From Henriciella sp. (GTDB taxonomy: Bacteria > Pseudomonadota > Alphaproteobacteria > Caulobacterales > Hyphomonadaceae): a stretch of 64,000 bases of DNA. The notes below the pieces were generated by a model. That model had not been told where the DNA came from and did not search any database. It worked only from the letters and a program-made list of their open reading frames with translations. Both the position numbers and the translations under genes were made by a program. Shown here in pieces: positions 17,135 through 24,588 of the stretch; the stretch's first letter is position 1; every line of letters starts with the position of its first letter. The DNA lies in NCBI GenBank assembly GCA_013214545.1, contig JABSQB010000012.1, forward strand, positions 16,622 to 80,621, given 5' to 3'.

Positions 17135-17770
17135 CTATTTGTTCGGTTGCGGCGTCGTGCGCAGATAAGGCCGGACTTCCTTATAGCCTTTTGGGAAAAG
17201 CTCGTCGGCTTCCTCATTGGTGACGCTCGGCACGATGATCACATCGTCGCCATCCTGCCAGTTCACCGGCGTTGCCACTTTGTGATTGTCGGTCAGCTGC
17301 AGACTGTCGATCAGGCGCAGGATTTCATCAAAGTTCCGGCCCGCAGAGGGCGGATAGATGATCGAGGCGCGGATCTTCTTATTATTGTCGATGACGTAGA
17401 CGGCCCGGACCGTGACTTTCGCATCGGCGTTCGGGTGGATCATATTGTACAGCGTCGCGACTTTCTTTTCCGGGTCGCCAATGATCGGGAAATTGACCTG
17501 AGCGTTTTGGGTGTCCTCAATGTCAGCGATCCACTTTTTGTGCTGCTCGACCGTGTCAACGGAAATGACCAAAGCCTTAGCGCCGCGCGCTGCCAGCTTG
17601 TCTTTCAGCTTGGCCGTGTAGCCGAGCTCAGTGGTGCAAACCGGGGTAAAGTCTGCAGGATGCGAGAAGAACACAACCCAGTCATCTCCGATCCAGTCAT
17701 GGAACCGGATTCGGCCTTCTGTAGTCTCAACTTCAAAATCGGGGGCGGTGTCACCGAGCAGCAGGCTCAT
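17135..17770 (-). CDS. 1-Cys peroxiredoxin (Prx6 type)
   Basis: A cytosolic thiol peroxidase that reduces H2O2 and organic peroxides. The 211 residues contain a single cysteine, C45 in the peroxidatic motif DFTPVCTTE, and the long C-terminal domain of the Prx6 group (IDSLQLTDNHKVATPVNWQ onward). Absence of any resolving cysteine means it needs an external thiol reductant. The length fits the family. It is divergent from the sixA-like gene. Confidence 0.93.
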   Translation of the reverse strand: MSLLLGDTAPDFEVETTEGRIRFHDWIGDDWVVFFSHPADFTPVCTTELGYTAKLKDKLAARGAKALVISVDTVEQHKKWIADIEDTQNAQVNFPIIGDPEKKVATLYNMIHPNADAKVTVRAVYVIDNNKKIRASIIYPPSAGRNFDEILRLIDSLQLTDNHKVATPVNWQDGDDVIIVPSVTNEEADELFPKGYKEVRPYLRTTPQPNK

Positions 17771-17893
17771 CTGACCTCTCCTTGTAAATTGGCTTGATTT
17801 CTGCAGCGAAAGTGGGGCCTATGCGGTAGGGTTCCAACGGCCCAAGTCTGACTCGCAGGTTTAGTTTTCCTGCACAGTGTCGAAGGATAACGA

Positions 17894-18412
17894 ATGAAGC
17901 GCCTAATTCTCATGCGCCATGCGAAAACCGAGCCCTGGAGCGAGGGGATCGACGATCATGCGCGGGCTCTCACGCCGGTTGGACATGAGGCAGCGGAGAT
18001 CATGGCCAAGGCTTTGAAAGGCGAGGACTGGTCACCTGAAAAAGCCATTCTTTCGACCGCGCGACGGACGCGCGAAACTTGGAGCCACTTGTCTGAAGTT
18101 TTTGGCGGCTGCGACATGCTTTTGGAGGATGATCTCTACCTTGCTGGAGAACGCGGCATTGCCGACATCATTACCGAACATGACGGTGCTCGGACGCTGA
18201 TCATCATCGGGCATAATCCGGGACTACATGATCTCGCGGTCAGCCTTTTGCGTGAGGCAGGGAGTGTCGACCATCAGGCCGCCATTCGGATCTCATCCAA
18301 GCTTCCAACTGGCGGCGTTGTGATGTTTGAAGCAGAAGAAGACGGCGCATTTGTACCGGCGCATTTCCGGCTTCAGAATTTCATGAAACCCAAAGACTTC
18401 ATCGAGACCTAA
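17894..18412 (+). CDS. SixA-type histidine phosphatase
   Basis: A 172-residue member of the histidine phosphatase (phosphoglycerate mutase-like) superfamily, SixA subgroup, which removes phosphate from phosphohistidine proteins. Catalytic features are the N-terminal LILMRHAKTEPW (phosphohistidine), ARRTRETW with the second arginine, and IIIGHNPGLHDLA with the second histidine. An AAGGAT site lies close upstream. A strong hairpin follows 18 bp after the stop. Its partner protein is unknown. Confidence 0.9.
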   Translation: MKRLILMRHAKTEPWSEGIDDHARALTPVGHEAAEIMAKALKGEDWSPEKAILSTARRTRETWSHLSEVFGGCDMLLEDDLYLAGERGIADIITEHDGARTLIIIGHNPGLHDLAVSLLREAGSVDHQAAIRISSKLPTGGVVMFEAEEDGAFVPAHFRLQNFMKPKDFIET

Positions 18413-18430
18413 CCAAAGTCAGCACGGCAA

Positions 18431-18461
18431 AGCGCCCCGTGGGAGAGGGACACGGGGCGCT
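18431..18461. terminator. GC-rich terminator hairpin between convergent genes
   Basis: An 11-bp perfect stem (18431-18441 with 18451-18461) and a 9-nt loop lie between the sixA-like gene and the convergent small gene. The following tract is CCTTC rather than a U-run, so it is a stable hairpin with moderate terminator quality for either strand. Confidence 0.65.
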
Positions 18462-18484
18462 CCTTCAAAGCCGAGCCATGAGGT

Positions 18485-18673
18485 TTAGCGAGCGCTGCGG
18501 CGCCCACCACGACGGCGGCGACGCACGAGCAAATGATCGCGGCCGGCCTCACTGGCGGCTTTTTTCAGAGCAGGCAGTATGAATGCACCTGCATCATCCT
18601 CATAAGAGGAAGGGGTGATGACTGGAGCAGCATCAAAGCTGGATGGGGTGACTTGGGAGGGAGTCGCTTGCAT
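18485..18673 (-). CDS. small arginine-tailed protein, hypothetical
   Basis: A 62-residue open frame with a ribosome site (AAAGGA) 7-8 nt before its ATG. It ends beside a strong hairpin terminator, which together support a real gene. The N-terminal half is rich in Ser/Thr/Pro (MQATPSQVTPSSFDAAPVIT) and the C-terminus is strongly basic (RRRRRGGRRSAR), suggesting nucleic-acid or membrane binding. No family is recognised. The 255-bp region upstream is AT-rich and carries a tandem repeat that could be its control region. Confidence 0.5.
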   Translation of the reverse strand: MQATPSQVTPSSFDAAPVITPSSYEDDAGAFILPALKKAASEAGRDHLLVRRRRRGGRRSAR

Positions 18674-18767
18674 TGGTTTTGTCCTTTTTATTATTGGCCC
18701 GGTTCAACCCGGGGCCAGACGACCCTTTTGAGTTCTGTCTGACGAGGATGAACTTAGCACCGCGATT

Positions 18768-18798
18768 ATCGTTTTTCAATATGTGAATATCGTTTTTC
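18768..18798. repeat. tandem direct repeat ATCGTTTTTC, 21-bp period
   Basis: Two exact 10-bp copies at 18768-18777 and 18789-18798 are spaced by two helical turns, so bound proteins would face the same side. They lie about 100 bp upstream of the 62-residue gene on the minus strand, in an AT-rich spacer. The rest of 18674-18928 shows no gene. Confidence 0.4.
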
Positions 18799-18928
18799 GG
18801 TAATTTTTTTCGCGAAACTCAGTCTTACAGGCAGAGTAAGAGCCTTCATGCAGCCCCGCGAGAGCCCAATCAGACCGATGTTATTACTGGGTTTTCTGCT
18901 GTCTCAAACACACCCAGACCGCGACTGA

Positions 18929-19789
18929 CTAAAGATCGAGGGACAACTGACCACCGAGTCCAGAGCGACTCACAACCCCCTTATGCCGCGCCGGAATCAG
19001 TCGTGCGCGCCAGACATCAGGTAAGTGCCGAATAAGCTCTGTGATTCGCGCCGCACGGATCTCCTGCCCTGCAGCCAGATACTGGTTCCGCGCTGTCACC
19101 GCCGCCTGCCAGGTCTCGCGCACTGAGATCAAACCCAGCGCCAGATAAGACGAAAGCTGCTCGATATATGAAACTTCGGAGGTCGCCGCCGCGCCAATCC
19201 GGCTGAGATCGGAAACCGGGCCGAGCACAGCTCTCAAGGTCTCGATTGCTGCCTTGCGGCCGCCTGCTGCGGTTTGGCTGGCGGGGGGCAATGATGGTGG
19301 CTGACCAATCCCAATCTGCCCGGCTGGCAAGTCACCGGGCGCTTCGTGCCGCGGCGCAGCCATGAACGCGTCCCAGGCGGCGGCAGAGCTGGTCTCGTCA
19401 GACACATGCGCTGGCCCAAATTGCGGGAAGGTTCGCCAGGCCACACCGGCCCGCATGCACCAGGCTTCAACCTCCGCGTCGCTGGGCTGCGCGGTGGCCG
19501 TTTCATGCGTGTAGAGGCTCAGCAGATTATGCTGGCGATGCAGCTCTGACAGAACCGTCACCGGATCACCCTGGCGATAATGCAGGGCGCCGCCGCGCTG
19601 CTCCAGAGCGGCATCAAGCTCCTTTAAGCTCTCGACCAGAAACGGGGCCGGCGCCTCCCCCGCGCCAAAAACAAATAGCGGCACAACGACGCCGCCATCG
19701 CGCGTGGCGGCCAGGCACGCCGCCTTGAGCGCTGCATGATCATGCACGCGCAAGTCTTGCCGGAACCAGAGGATATGTACGCCACTCAT
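18929..19789 (-). pseudogene. truncated DNA photolyase/cryptochrome
   Basis: The 286-residue frame starts as a normal photolyase (SGVHILWFRQDLRVHDHAAL, antenna-cofactor domain to about 135). It continues into the first part of the FAD domain (SSYLALGLISVRETW matches the family 'yLafGxISpR' element) and then stops. Intact enzymes have about 460-500 residues, so most FAD- and DNA-contacting residues are missing. I see no continuation in the other minus-strand frames below 18929. ATG 19789 is preferred to the upstream ATG at 19807. A stand-alone short protein is possible but repair activity is not expected. Confidence 0.7.
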
Positions 19790-20149
19790 GGAACATATAT
19801 AGAACATTCGGTGCGGTTTGTCCAGATTCTATCTCTGAGTGTGCATTCTCTATCTCTGGTTTCTTGTTTTAAATATACCGCCATTTTTGAAATGTATTGT
19901 GAGCAAGTATATTTATGATTCATTTTCTATAGATGAGTTTCTGGAAAATATAAGTCCAGATTTTAGCAAAATAGACACTTCAAATCCAAGTACTATCAAG
20001 GTACGGAAAACCAACGAGCAAATCGTCCCGGCACCGCTTGAAGCCTATTCTTATCGCAGCCGTGTCTCGCCCGGTCAGAGAACACTGCTCACTTTTTTCC
20101 TGGCTGCGCTCGGGATCGCAGCGCTATTGTCACCAGGAGCCTCAGCACG
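19790..20149 (+). other. AT-rich patch holding a frame-shifted glycosyltransferase N-terminus
   Basis: From about 19800 to 20020 the composition turns strikingly AT-rich compared with its surroundings. A frame open from 19839 to 20189 becomes GC-typical after about 20020 and encodes EAYSYRSRVSPGQRTLLTF, then a hydrophobic helix to about 20140. That segment looks like the region normally preceding the first TM pair of the downstream glycosyltransferase but is one frame off from it. Otherwise no gene is seen here. Confidence 0.55.
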
Positions 20150-21379
20150 GTGGTTTCAACCGTCTTGCTGCTCGTTTTCAGTTCATTGATCCTTCTCAGG
20201 AGCATCCTGATCATTGCCGGGTTTACCGGCCGGTTCTTGCTGCCACGCGACCACATTTCATTTAAGAAAGCCGAGACCCATCCGACATTTTCAGTCTTGA
20301 TTGCAGCCTATCGTGAAGCCGAGATGATGGAGCAATTGGCGCAGGCACTGAGCAAACTGTCCTGGCCCGCCGATAAAATTGAGTACTTTCTTCTGCTAGA
20401 GGTCGACGACCCGGAGACGCACAAAGCGGCAAAGGCGGCAAGTTTTCCCCCGAACACCAGTTTGATCAGGGTTCCGTCCGGCGGCCCAAAAACAAAACCG
20501 AATGCACTGAACTTCGGCCTGTCGTTGTCGCGTGGAGACATCGTGACGGTTTACGACGCCGAAGACCAACCGCACCCCGCCCAACTTCGTACGGTGCACA
20601 ACGCGCTTCGTCATGCCCCCGACAGGACGGTCTGCGTGCAGGCGCCACTGGTTGCGCGAAACGTCGACCAAAACTGGATCTCCGCTCAATGGGCGCTTGA
20701 ATATGCTGTTCACTTCGGTCTTCTGGTCCCTGGCTCCTCAAGCTATCGCATGCCAATTCCGCTCGGTGGAACCAGCAACCACATTCGTCGCGATGCTCTG
20801 TTAGCCTTGGGCGGATGGGATGCGTGGAACGTGATCGAGGACGCCGACCTAGGCATGCGCATGGCACGCGCTGGACTACTGACGACGACAATACGCACAC
20901 CGACATTCGAGACCGCGCCAAGCTGTTTCAATATCTGGTGCTTGCAGCGTCGGCGGTGGCTCAAAGGGTTCCTACAAACGTGGTTGGTGTTGATGCGCAA
21001 TCCTGTGCAAACGCTTCGTCAGATGGGCCTGACTCAGTTCCTGTTTGTGCAGATTGTGCTGGGCGGTACGATCTTAACATCATTGGCTTATGCGCCCGTC
21101 GCTGTGCTGGTCATCGCTGCATGTTTCTCGAACCAGCTAGAGATTGGAGCAGTTGGGATCACAATGCTTTTCTCCGGTCTCACCCTCGGCCTTATGGGCG
21201 ATTTGCTCGCGCCGGGGCGATGGTCCTGGATGCGGGTGTTGGCAACCGTCACGCGGCCCTTTTACTGGCCGCTCCACAGCATCGCTGCCTATAGCGCAGT
21301 TTGGGAGCTTGCGACCCGGCCGTTTTTCTGGGCAAAGACACCGCATCAACCTAGTGATGCGGAGCCTCAAGCATTTTAA
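20150..21379 (+). CDS. family 2 glycosyltransferase, BcsA-like, probably N-terminally frameshifted
   Basis: An inner-membrane processive-type GT2. The 409 residues from GTG 20150 begin inside a hydrophobic helix. They then show PTFSVLIAAYREAEMM, the LLLEVDDPET and VYDAEDQPHP aspartates, EDADLGMRM and the QRRRW motif, followed by three or so TM helices. Donor and product are unknown. Relatives carry about 100 or more extra N-terminal residues including a TM; that part is found in a different frame just upstream (19839-20140), suggesting a one-base frameshift near 20145 or a sequencing error. The enzyme core is intact. Confidence 0.75.
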   Translation: MVSTVLLLVFSSLILLRSILIIAGFTGRFLLPRDHISFKKAETHPTFSVLIAAYREAEMMEQLAQALSKLSWPADKIEYFLLLEVDDPETHKAAKAASFPPNTSLIRVPSGGPKTKPNALNFGLSLSRGDIVTVYDAEDQPHPAQLRTVHNALRHAPDRTVCVQAPLVARNVDQNWISAQWALEYAVHFGLLVPGSSSYRMPIPLGGTSNHIRRDALLALGGWDAWNVIEDADLGMRMARAGLLTTTIRTPTFETAPSCFNIWCLQRRRWLKGFLQTWLVLMRNPVQTLRQMGLTQFLFVQIVLGGTILTSLAYAPVAVLVIAACFSNQLEIGAVGITMLFSGLTLGLMGDLLAPGRWSWMRVLATVTRPFYWPLHSIAAYSAVWELATRPFFWAKTPHQPSDAEPQAF

Positions 21380-21606
21380 TCGACTGGATCATAAGCCTGA
21401 GCCTGGCCGCCGGCTGCATAGCCCTCGGCCTGTTCGCGCATAGCAAGCTCGGCACGGTGCGCAAGAAAGACCAGCGCCCGCACCAAGTGCCCTGGGGCTT
21501 GGTGATGATTGGCTGCGTGTTCGGGATATTTCTGGTTGTCGTTCACCTGATGAACCTGATCGGTGTCGAAACCGGCCCGGAGAACAGTATGTTTGGGCGG
21601 TTCTAG
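21373..21606 (+). CDS. small two-helix membrane protein, likely AUU start
   Basis: A 77-codon frame without ATG, GTG or TTG near its beginning. It encodes ILIDWIISLSLAAGCIALGL, a basic loop (KLGTVRKKDQRPHQVPW), a second helix (GLVMIGCVFGIFLVVVHLMN) and a short C-terminus ending in MFGRF. The WxxPW-like loop and helix pattern look like a real small membrane protein. GGAG at 21361-21364 lies 8 nt before the ATT at 21373, which overlaps the glycosyltransferase stop (21377-21379). AUU initiation is therefore the best explanation; the alternatives are CTG codons a little downstream. Confidence 0.6.
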   Translation: MLIDWIISLSLAAGCIALGLFAHSKLGTVRKKDQRPHQVPWGLVMIGCVFGIFLVVVHLMNLIGVETGPENSMFGRF

Positions 21607-21678
21607 ACACAAAACGGTAACTTGACTCATCATCTCTTGTTCGCTTTATGTTCTCTTTCGCAAGAAGGAGGACGGACA

Positions 21679-22062
21679 ATGCCGACACCACAAGAACTGA
21701 TGCAACTGGGCGAGACACTGGTGGAGCTTTGCTCCAATCGGAAAGAAGGCGAATTGCAGGACAAGTATTATGCGACCGATGCCGTGTCGGTGGAGGCTGT
21801 GGCGATGCCAACCGGTAGCGCAGAATCCGCCGGGCTCGAAGCGATCAAGGCCAAGAATGAATGGTGGTACAGCGCGCATGAGCTGCATTCCAGCGAGGTT
21901 GAGGGCCCATTCGTGCATGGCACCGACCGGTTCAGCGTGATCTTCAACATAGACGTGACGCAGAAAGAAAGCGGAGAGCGTATGCAAATGCGAGAGATCG
22001 CGACGTATCATGTCAATGAGGATGGCAAGATCACACGCGAAGAGTTTGCTTACGCCGTTTAG
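21679..22062 (+). CDS. SnoaL-like/NTF2-fold protein
   Basis: A 127-residue small protein with the cone-shaped NTF2-like pattern: an N-terminal helix (QELMQLGETLVELCSNRKEG), the LQDKYYATDAVSVEA strand, and alternating strands ending in IATYHVNEDGKITREEFAYA. Such proteins act as isomerases, hydrolases or small-molecule binders; the substrate is not predictable. AAGGAGG ends 7 nt before the ATG at 21679, deciding the start over the TTG at 21622. It is followed by a structured leader and acyl-CoA dehydrogenase genes. Confidence 0.78.
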   Translation: MPTPQELMQLGETLVELCSNRKEGELQDKYYATDAVSVEAVAMPTGSAESAGLEAIKAKNEWWYSAHELHSSEVEGPFVHGTDRFSVIFNIDVTQKESGERMQMREIATYHVNEDGKITREEFAYAV

Positions 22063-22111
22063 GCGCTCTGACCCGGCGTCAGACATGGCCATTGCCGGAC
22101 CCGGTGGTTAT

Positions 22112-22147
22112 GCTGCTGCATCTGCGAACAAAAGCAGGTGCAGCAGC
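22112..22147 (+). promoter_or_regulatory. leader hairpin before acyl-CoA dehydrogenase pair
   Basis: A 13-bp stem (22112-22124 with 22135-22147, one G-U pair) and a 10-nt loop lie between the SnoaL-like gene and the start at 22168. There is no U-run after it, so it is more likely an mRNA structure or processing site than a terminator. The ribosome site GGGAG at 22156-22160 is outside the stem. Confidence 0.4.
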
Positions 22148-22167
22148 ACCCATACGGGAGAATGAAG

Positions 22168-23382
22168 ATGGCCTTTGATGCCCCTGAAGATCTCGACGAA
22201 TTCCGCACAAGCGTGCGGGACTGGCTCGAGGAAAATTGCCCCCCAAGCATGCGCACCCCAATGAAGGATGATGAAATCGTCTGGGGCGGCAAGCGCGAAA
22301 AATTCAAGAACCCAGAGTCCAAGCTCTGGCTTGAGCGCATGGGCGACCAAGGTTGGACCGCGCCGGAATGGCCCGCCGAATATGGCGGCGGCGGCCTCAA
22401 CAAAGCGCAGGCGCGCGTTCTGCAACAAGAGATGCGCCGCATTCGTGCGCGTCCCCCACTCTTCTCGTTTGGGCTCTGGATGTTTGGTCCGGCCCTGCTC
22501 GAGTTCGGCAATGAAGAACAAAAGAAGCGCTTCATCCCGGACATTGTCAAAGGCAAGACGCGCTGGTGTCAGGGCTATTCAGAGCCAGGCGCCGGATCGG
22601 ACCTCGCCGGGCTTCAGACCAAATGCGAGGACAAAGGCGATCACTGGCTGATCAATGGCCAGAAAGTCTGGACCTCTTATGCTGATCAGGCGGACTGGAT
22701 TTTCTGCCTCGTGCGGACCGACAAGACCGTGAAGCATGAGGGCATCAGCTTCCTCGTATTCGATATGGAAACCGAAGGCGTTGAAGCGCGGCCGATCAAG
22801 CTGATCTCCGGGTCGTCGCCATTCTGCGAGACCTTCTTCACGGATGTGAAAGTCCCCAAGGATCAACTCGTCGGTCAGCTCAATGCGGGCTGGACGATTG
22901 CCAAGCGCTTGCTGCAGTTTGAGCGCTCGTCAATCTCGGCTGGCGGCTTCGGTGGTACCGGTGGATCCGGCATTCTGCCTCCGCAGGAATATGCCAAGCA
23001 GCATGTCGGCGTTGACGAAACTGGCCGCGTGGCGGATGGCGATCTGCGCGCCCGCATCACCGATCATTTGATGTATGCCAAGGCGTTCGGCCTGACGGTT
23101 CAGCGCTCCACAGAGGAAGCCAAAGCCGGTCAGGAAGTTGGCCACACCGCTTCCATCATGAAATACGCCGCCGCCAAGATGAACCAGGACAAGTGCGAAC
23201 TGCTGGTTGAGGCGCTCGGCACGGATGGTCTCGGCTGGGACGGTGATGGCTTTGCTGAAGATGCTAAGAAAGCCACCCGCGGCTGGCTCCGCTCGAAAGG
23301 CAACTCGATCGAAGGCGGCACCAGTGAAATCAATCTCAACGTGGTCGCCAAGCGCGTCCTCGGTCTGCGGGAGCACCAATAA
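22168..23382 (+). CDS. acyl-CoA dehydrogenase, PimC-like large subunit
   Basis: A 404-residue flavoenzyme of the acyl-CoA dehydrogenase superfamily. It begins with MAFDAPEDLDEFRTSVRDWL, contains the FAD/substrate segment QGYSEPGAGSDLAGLQTK and NGQKVWTSYADQADW, and ends with SIEGGTSEINLNVVAKRVLG. The pairing with the next, shorter dehydrogenase by a TAATG overlap resembles pimeloyl-CoA dehydrogenase (pimC/pimD) or related heteromeric enzymes. The actual substrate is unknown. GGGAG is 7 nt before ATG 22168. Confidence 0.88.
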   Translation: MAFDAPEDLDEFRTSVRDWLEENCPPSMRTPMKDDEIVWGGKREKFKNPESKLWLERMGDQGWTAPEWPAEYGGGGLNKAQARVLQQEMRRIRARPPLFSFGLWMFGPALLEFGNEEQKKRFIPDIVKGKTRWCQGYSEPGAGSDLAGLQTKCEDKGDHWLINGQKVWTSYADQADWIFCLVRTDKTVKHEGISFLVFDMETEGVEARPIKLISGSSPFCETFFTDVKVPKDQLVGQLNAGWTIAKRLLQFERSSISAGGFGGTGGSGILPPQEYAKQHVGVDETGRVADGDLRARITDHLMYAKAFGLTVQRSTEEAKAGQEVGHTASIMKYAAAKMNQDKCELLVEALGTDGLGWDGDGFAEDAKKATRGWLRSKGNSIEGGTSEINLNVVAKRVLGLREHQ

Positions 23383-24518
23383 TGAGTTTCGTACTTTCTG
23401 AAGACCAACAAATGTTGCGCGACACAGCGATGGCGTTTGCGCGCGATGAAATGCCGGTGACGCATCTGCGTGAGCTGCGCGATGGCGGCGCCAATGGCGT
23501 TGATGCCGAGATGCGCGGCAAGCTGGCCGAGCTCGGTTTCTTTGGCGTGCTCGTGCCGGAAGAGCATGATGGCGTCGGCCTTGGCATGGTTGCCATGGGT
23601 CAGATCATGGAGGCGCAAGGCCGGACCATTGCGGCGACACCATTGCTGCAAACCGCGGTCATCGGCGCCAGCGTTCTGATCCTTGGTGGCTCAGAGGCGC
23701 AAAAGGCTGAATGGCTGCCCAAGATTGCCAGTGGTGAAGTCACTGTGGCAGTCGCTGTCGATGAAGGCACGCACCACGCGCCGCTGAACATCGCCACTGA
23801 AGCCGAACGCAACGGTCAGGGCTACACGCTGAATGGCGCCAAGCGCTATGTCACCGATGGCCATCACGCCGATGTCTTCATCATCGCCGCCCGGACCTTT
23901 GGTGAAGCGGGTCAGGCGCATGGCATCAGTCTGTTCCTGGTTCCGAATGATGCGACTGGGCTTAGCGTCCAGGCCCTCAACACGGTCGACTCACACGGCG
24001 CGGCGCATTTGTCTCTGGACGATGTAGCGGTCAGCGAGGACCATGTTGTCGGCGCCGTCGATGCCGGTTGGGAAGTACTGGAGCCCGCGCTCGATCGCGG
24101 CCGAATTGCCCTTGCCGCCGAAGCCTTTGGCAGCGCGCAAGCCGCCTTCGATATGACGCTCGAATACATGCAGACCCGCAAACAGTTCGGGCAGCTGATT
24201 GGCTCCTTCCAGAGCTTGCAGCACCGCGCGGCAAAAATGTTCACAGAGCTTGAACTTACCCGCTCCTGTATCGCAGCCGCTCTGTCTGGCGTTGACGAGA
24301 ACCGCAATGACGTGGCCGAGCTTGCAAGCCTCGCCAAGGCCCGGGCTTCGGATCTGATCCATCTCGTATCGAACGAGACGGTGCAGTTCCATGGCGGCAT
24401 CGGTATGACGGATGCGCATGATAGCGGCCTCTATATGAAGCGCGCGCGGGTGCAGGAAGCCCTGCTCGGCGGCGCGTCTTATCACCGCGATCGATACGCC
24501 AAACTGAACGGGTTTTGA
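23382..24518 (+). CDS. acyl-CoA dehydrogenase, PimD-like small subunit
   Basis: A 378-residue partner of the preceding dehydrogenase; its ATG overlaps the upstream TAA (TAATG), so the two are translationally coupled. The N-terminal helical domain (MSFVLSEDQQMLRDTAMAFA), the central NGAKRYVTDGHHADVFIIAA strand region, and the C-terminal QFHGGIGMTDAHDSGLYMKR motif are visible. Such pairs form heterotetramers in which one subunit may lack the catalytic base. A strong hairpin follows the stop by 35 bp. Confidence 0.88.
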   Translation: MSFVLSEDQQMLRDTAMAFARDEMPVTHLRELRDGGANGVDAEMRGKLAELGFFGVLVPEEHDGVGLGMVAMGQIMEAQGRTIAATPLLQTAVIGASVLILGGSEAQKAEWLPKIASGEVTVAVAVDEGTHHAPLNIATEAERNGQGYTLNGAKRYVTDGHHADVFIIAARTFGEAGQAHGISLFLVPNDATGLSVQALNTVDSHGAAHLSLDDVAVSEDHVVGAVDAGWEVLEPALDRGRIALAAEAFGSAQAAFDMTLEYMQTRKQFGQLIGSFQSLQHRAAKMFTELELTRSCIAAALSGVDENRNDVAELASLAKARASDLIHLVSNETVQFHGGIGMTDAHDSGLYMKRARVQEALLGGASYHRDRYAKLNGF

Positions 24519-24553
24519 TCGTCAGCGATTGACCCGGAAAGATAGACCCGACT

Positions 24554-24588
24554 AGGCTCCCTTCAATCCAATTGAAGGGGGCCTTTTT
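24554..24588 (+). terminator. intrinsic terminator overlapping the next gene's ribosome site
   Basis: A 13-bp stem with one G-U pair (24554-24566 with 24572-24584), a TCCAA loop and a TTTTT tail (24584-24588) form a textbook terminator for the dehydrogenase pair. The 3' arm contains AAGGGGG (24575-24581), the ribosome site for the TTG start at 24587. Read-through or an independent promoter would be needed for the following gene. Confidence 0.8.

Noticed and set aside
24572..24586. TTG at 24572 as start of the glutamate-synthase-like gene
   Set aside because: It is inside the terminator stem with no ribosome site; the TTG at 24587 has AAGGGGG at proper distance.
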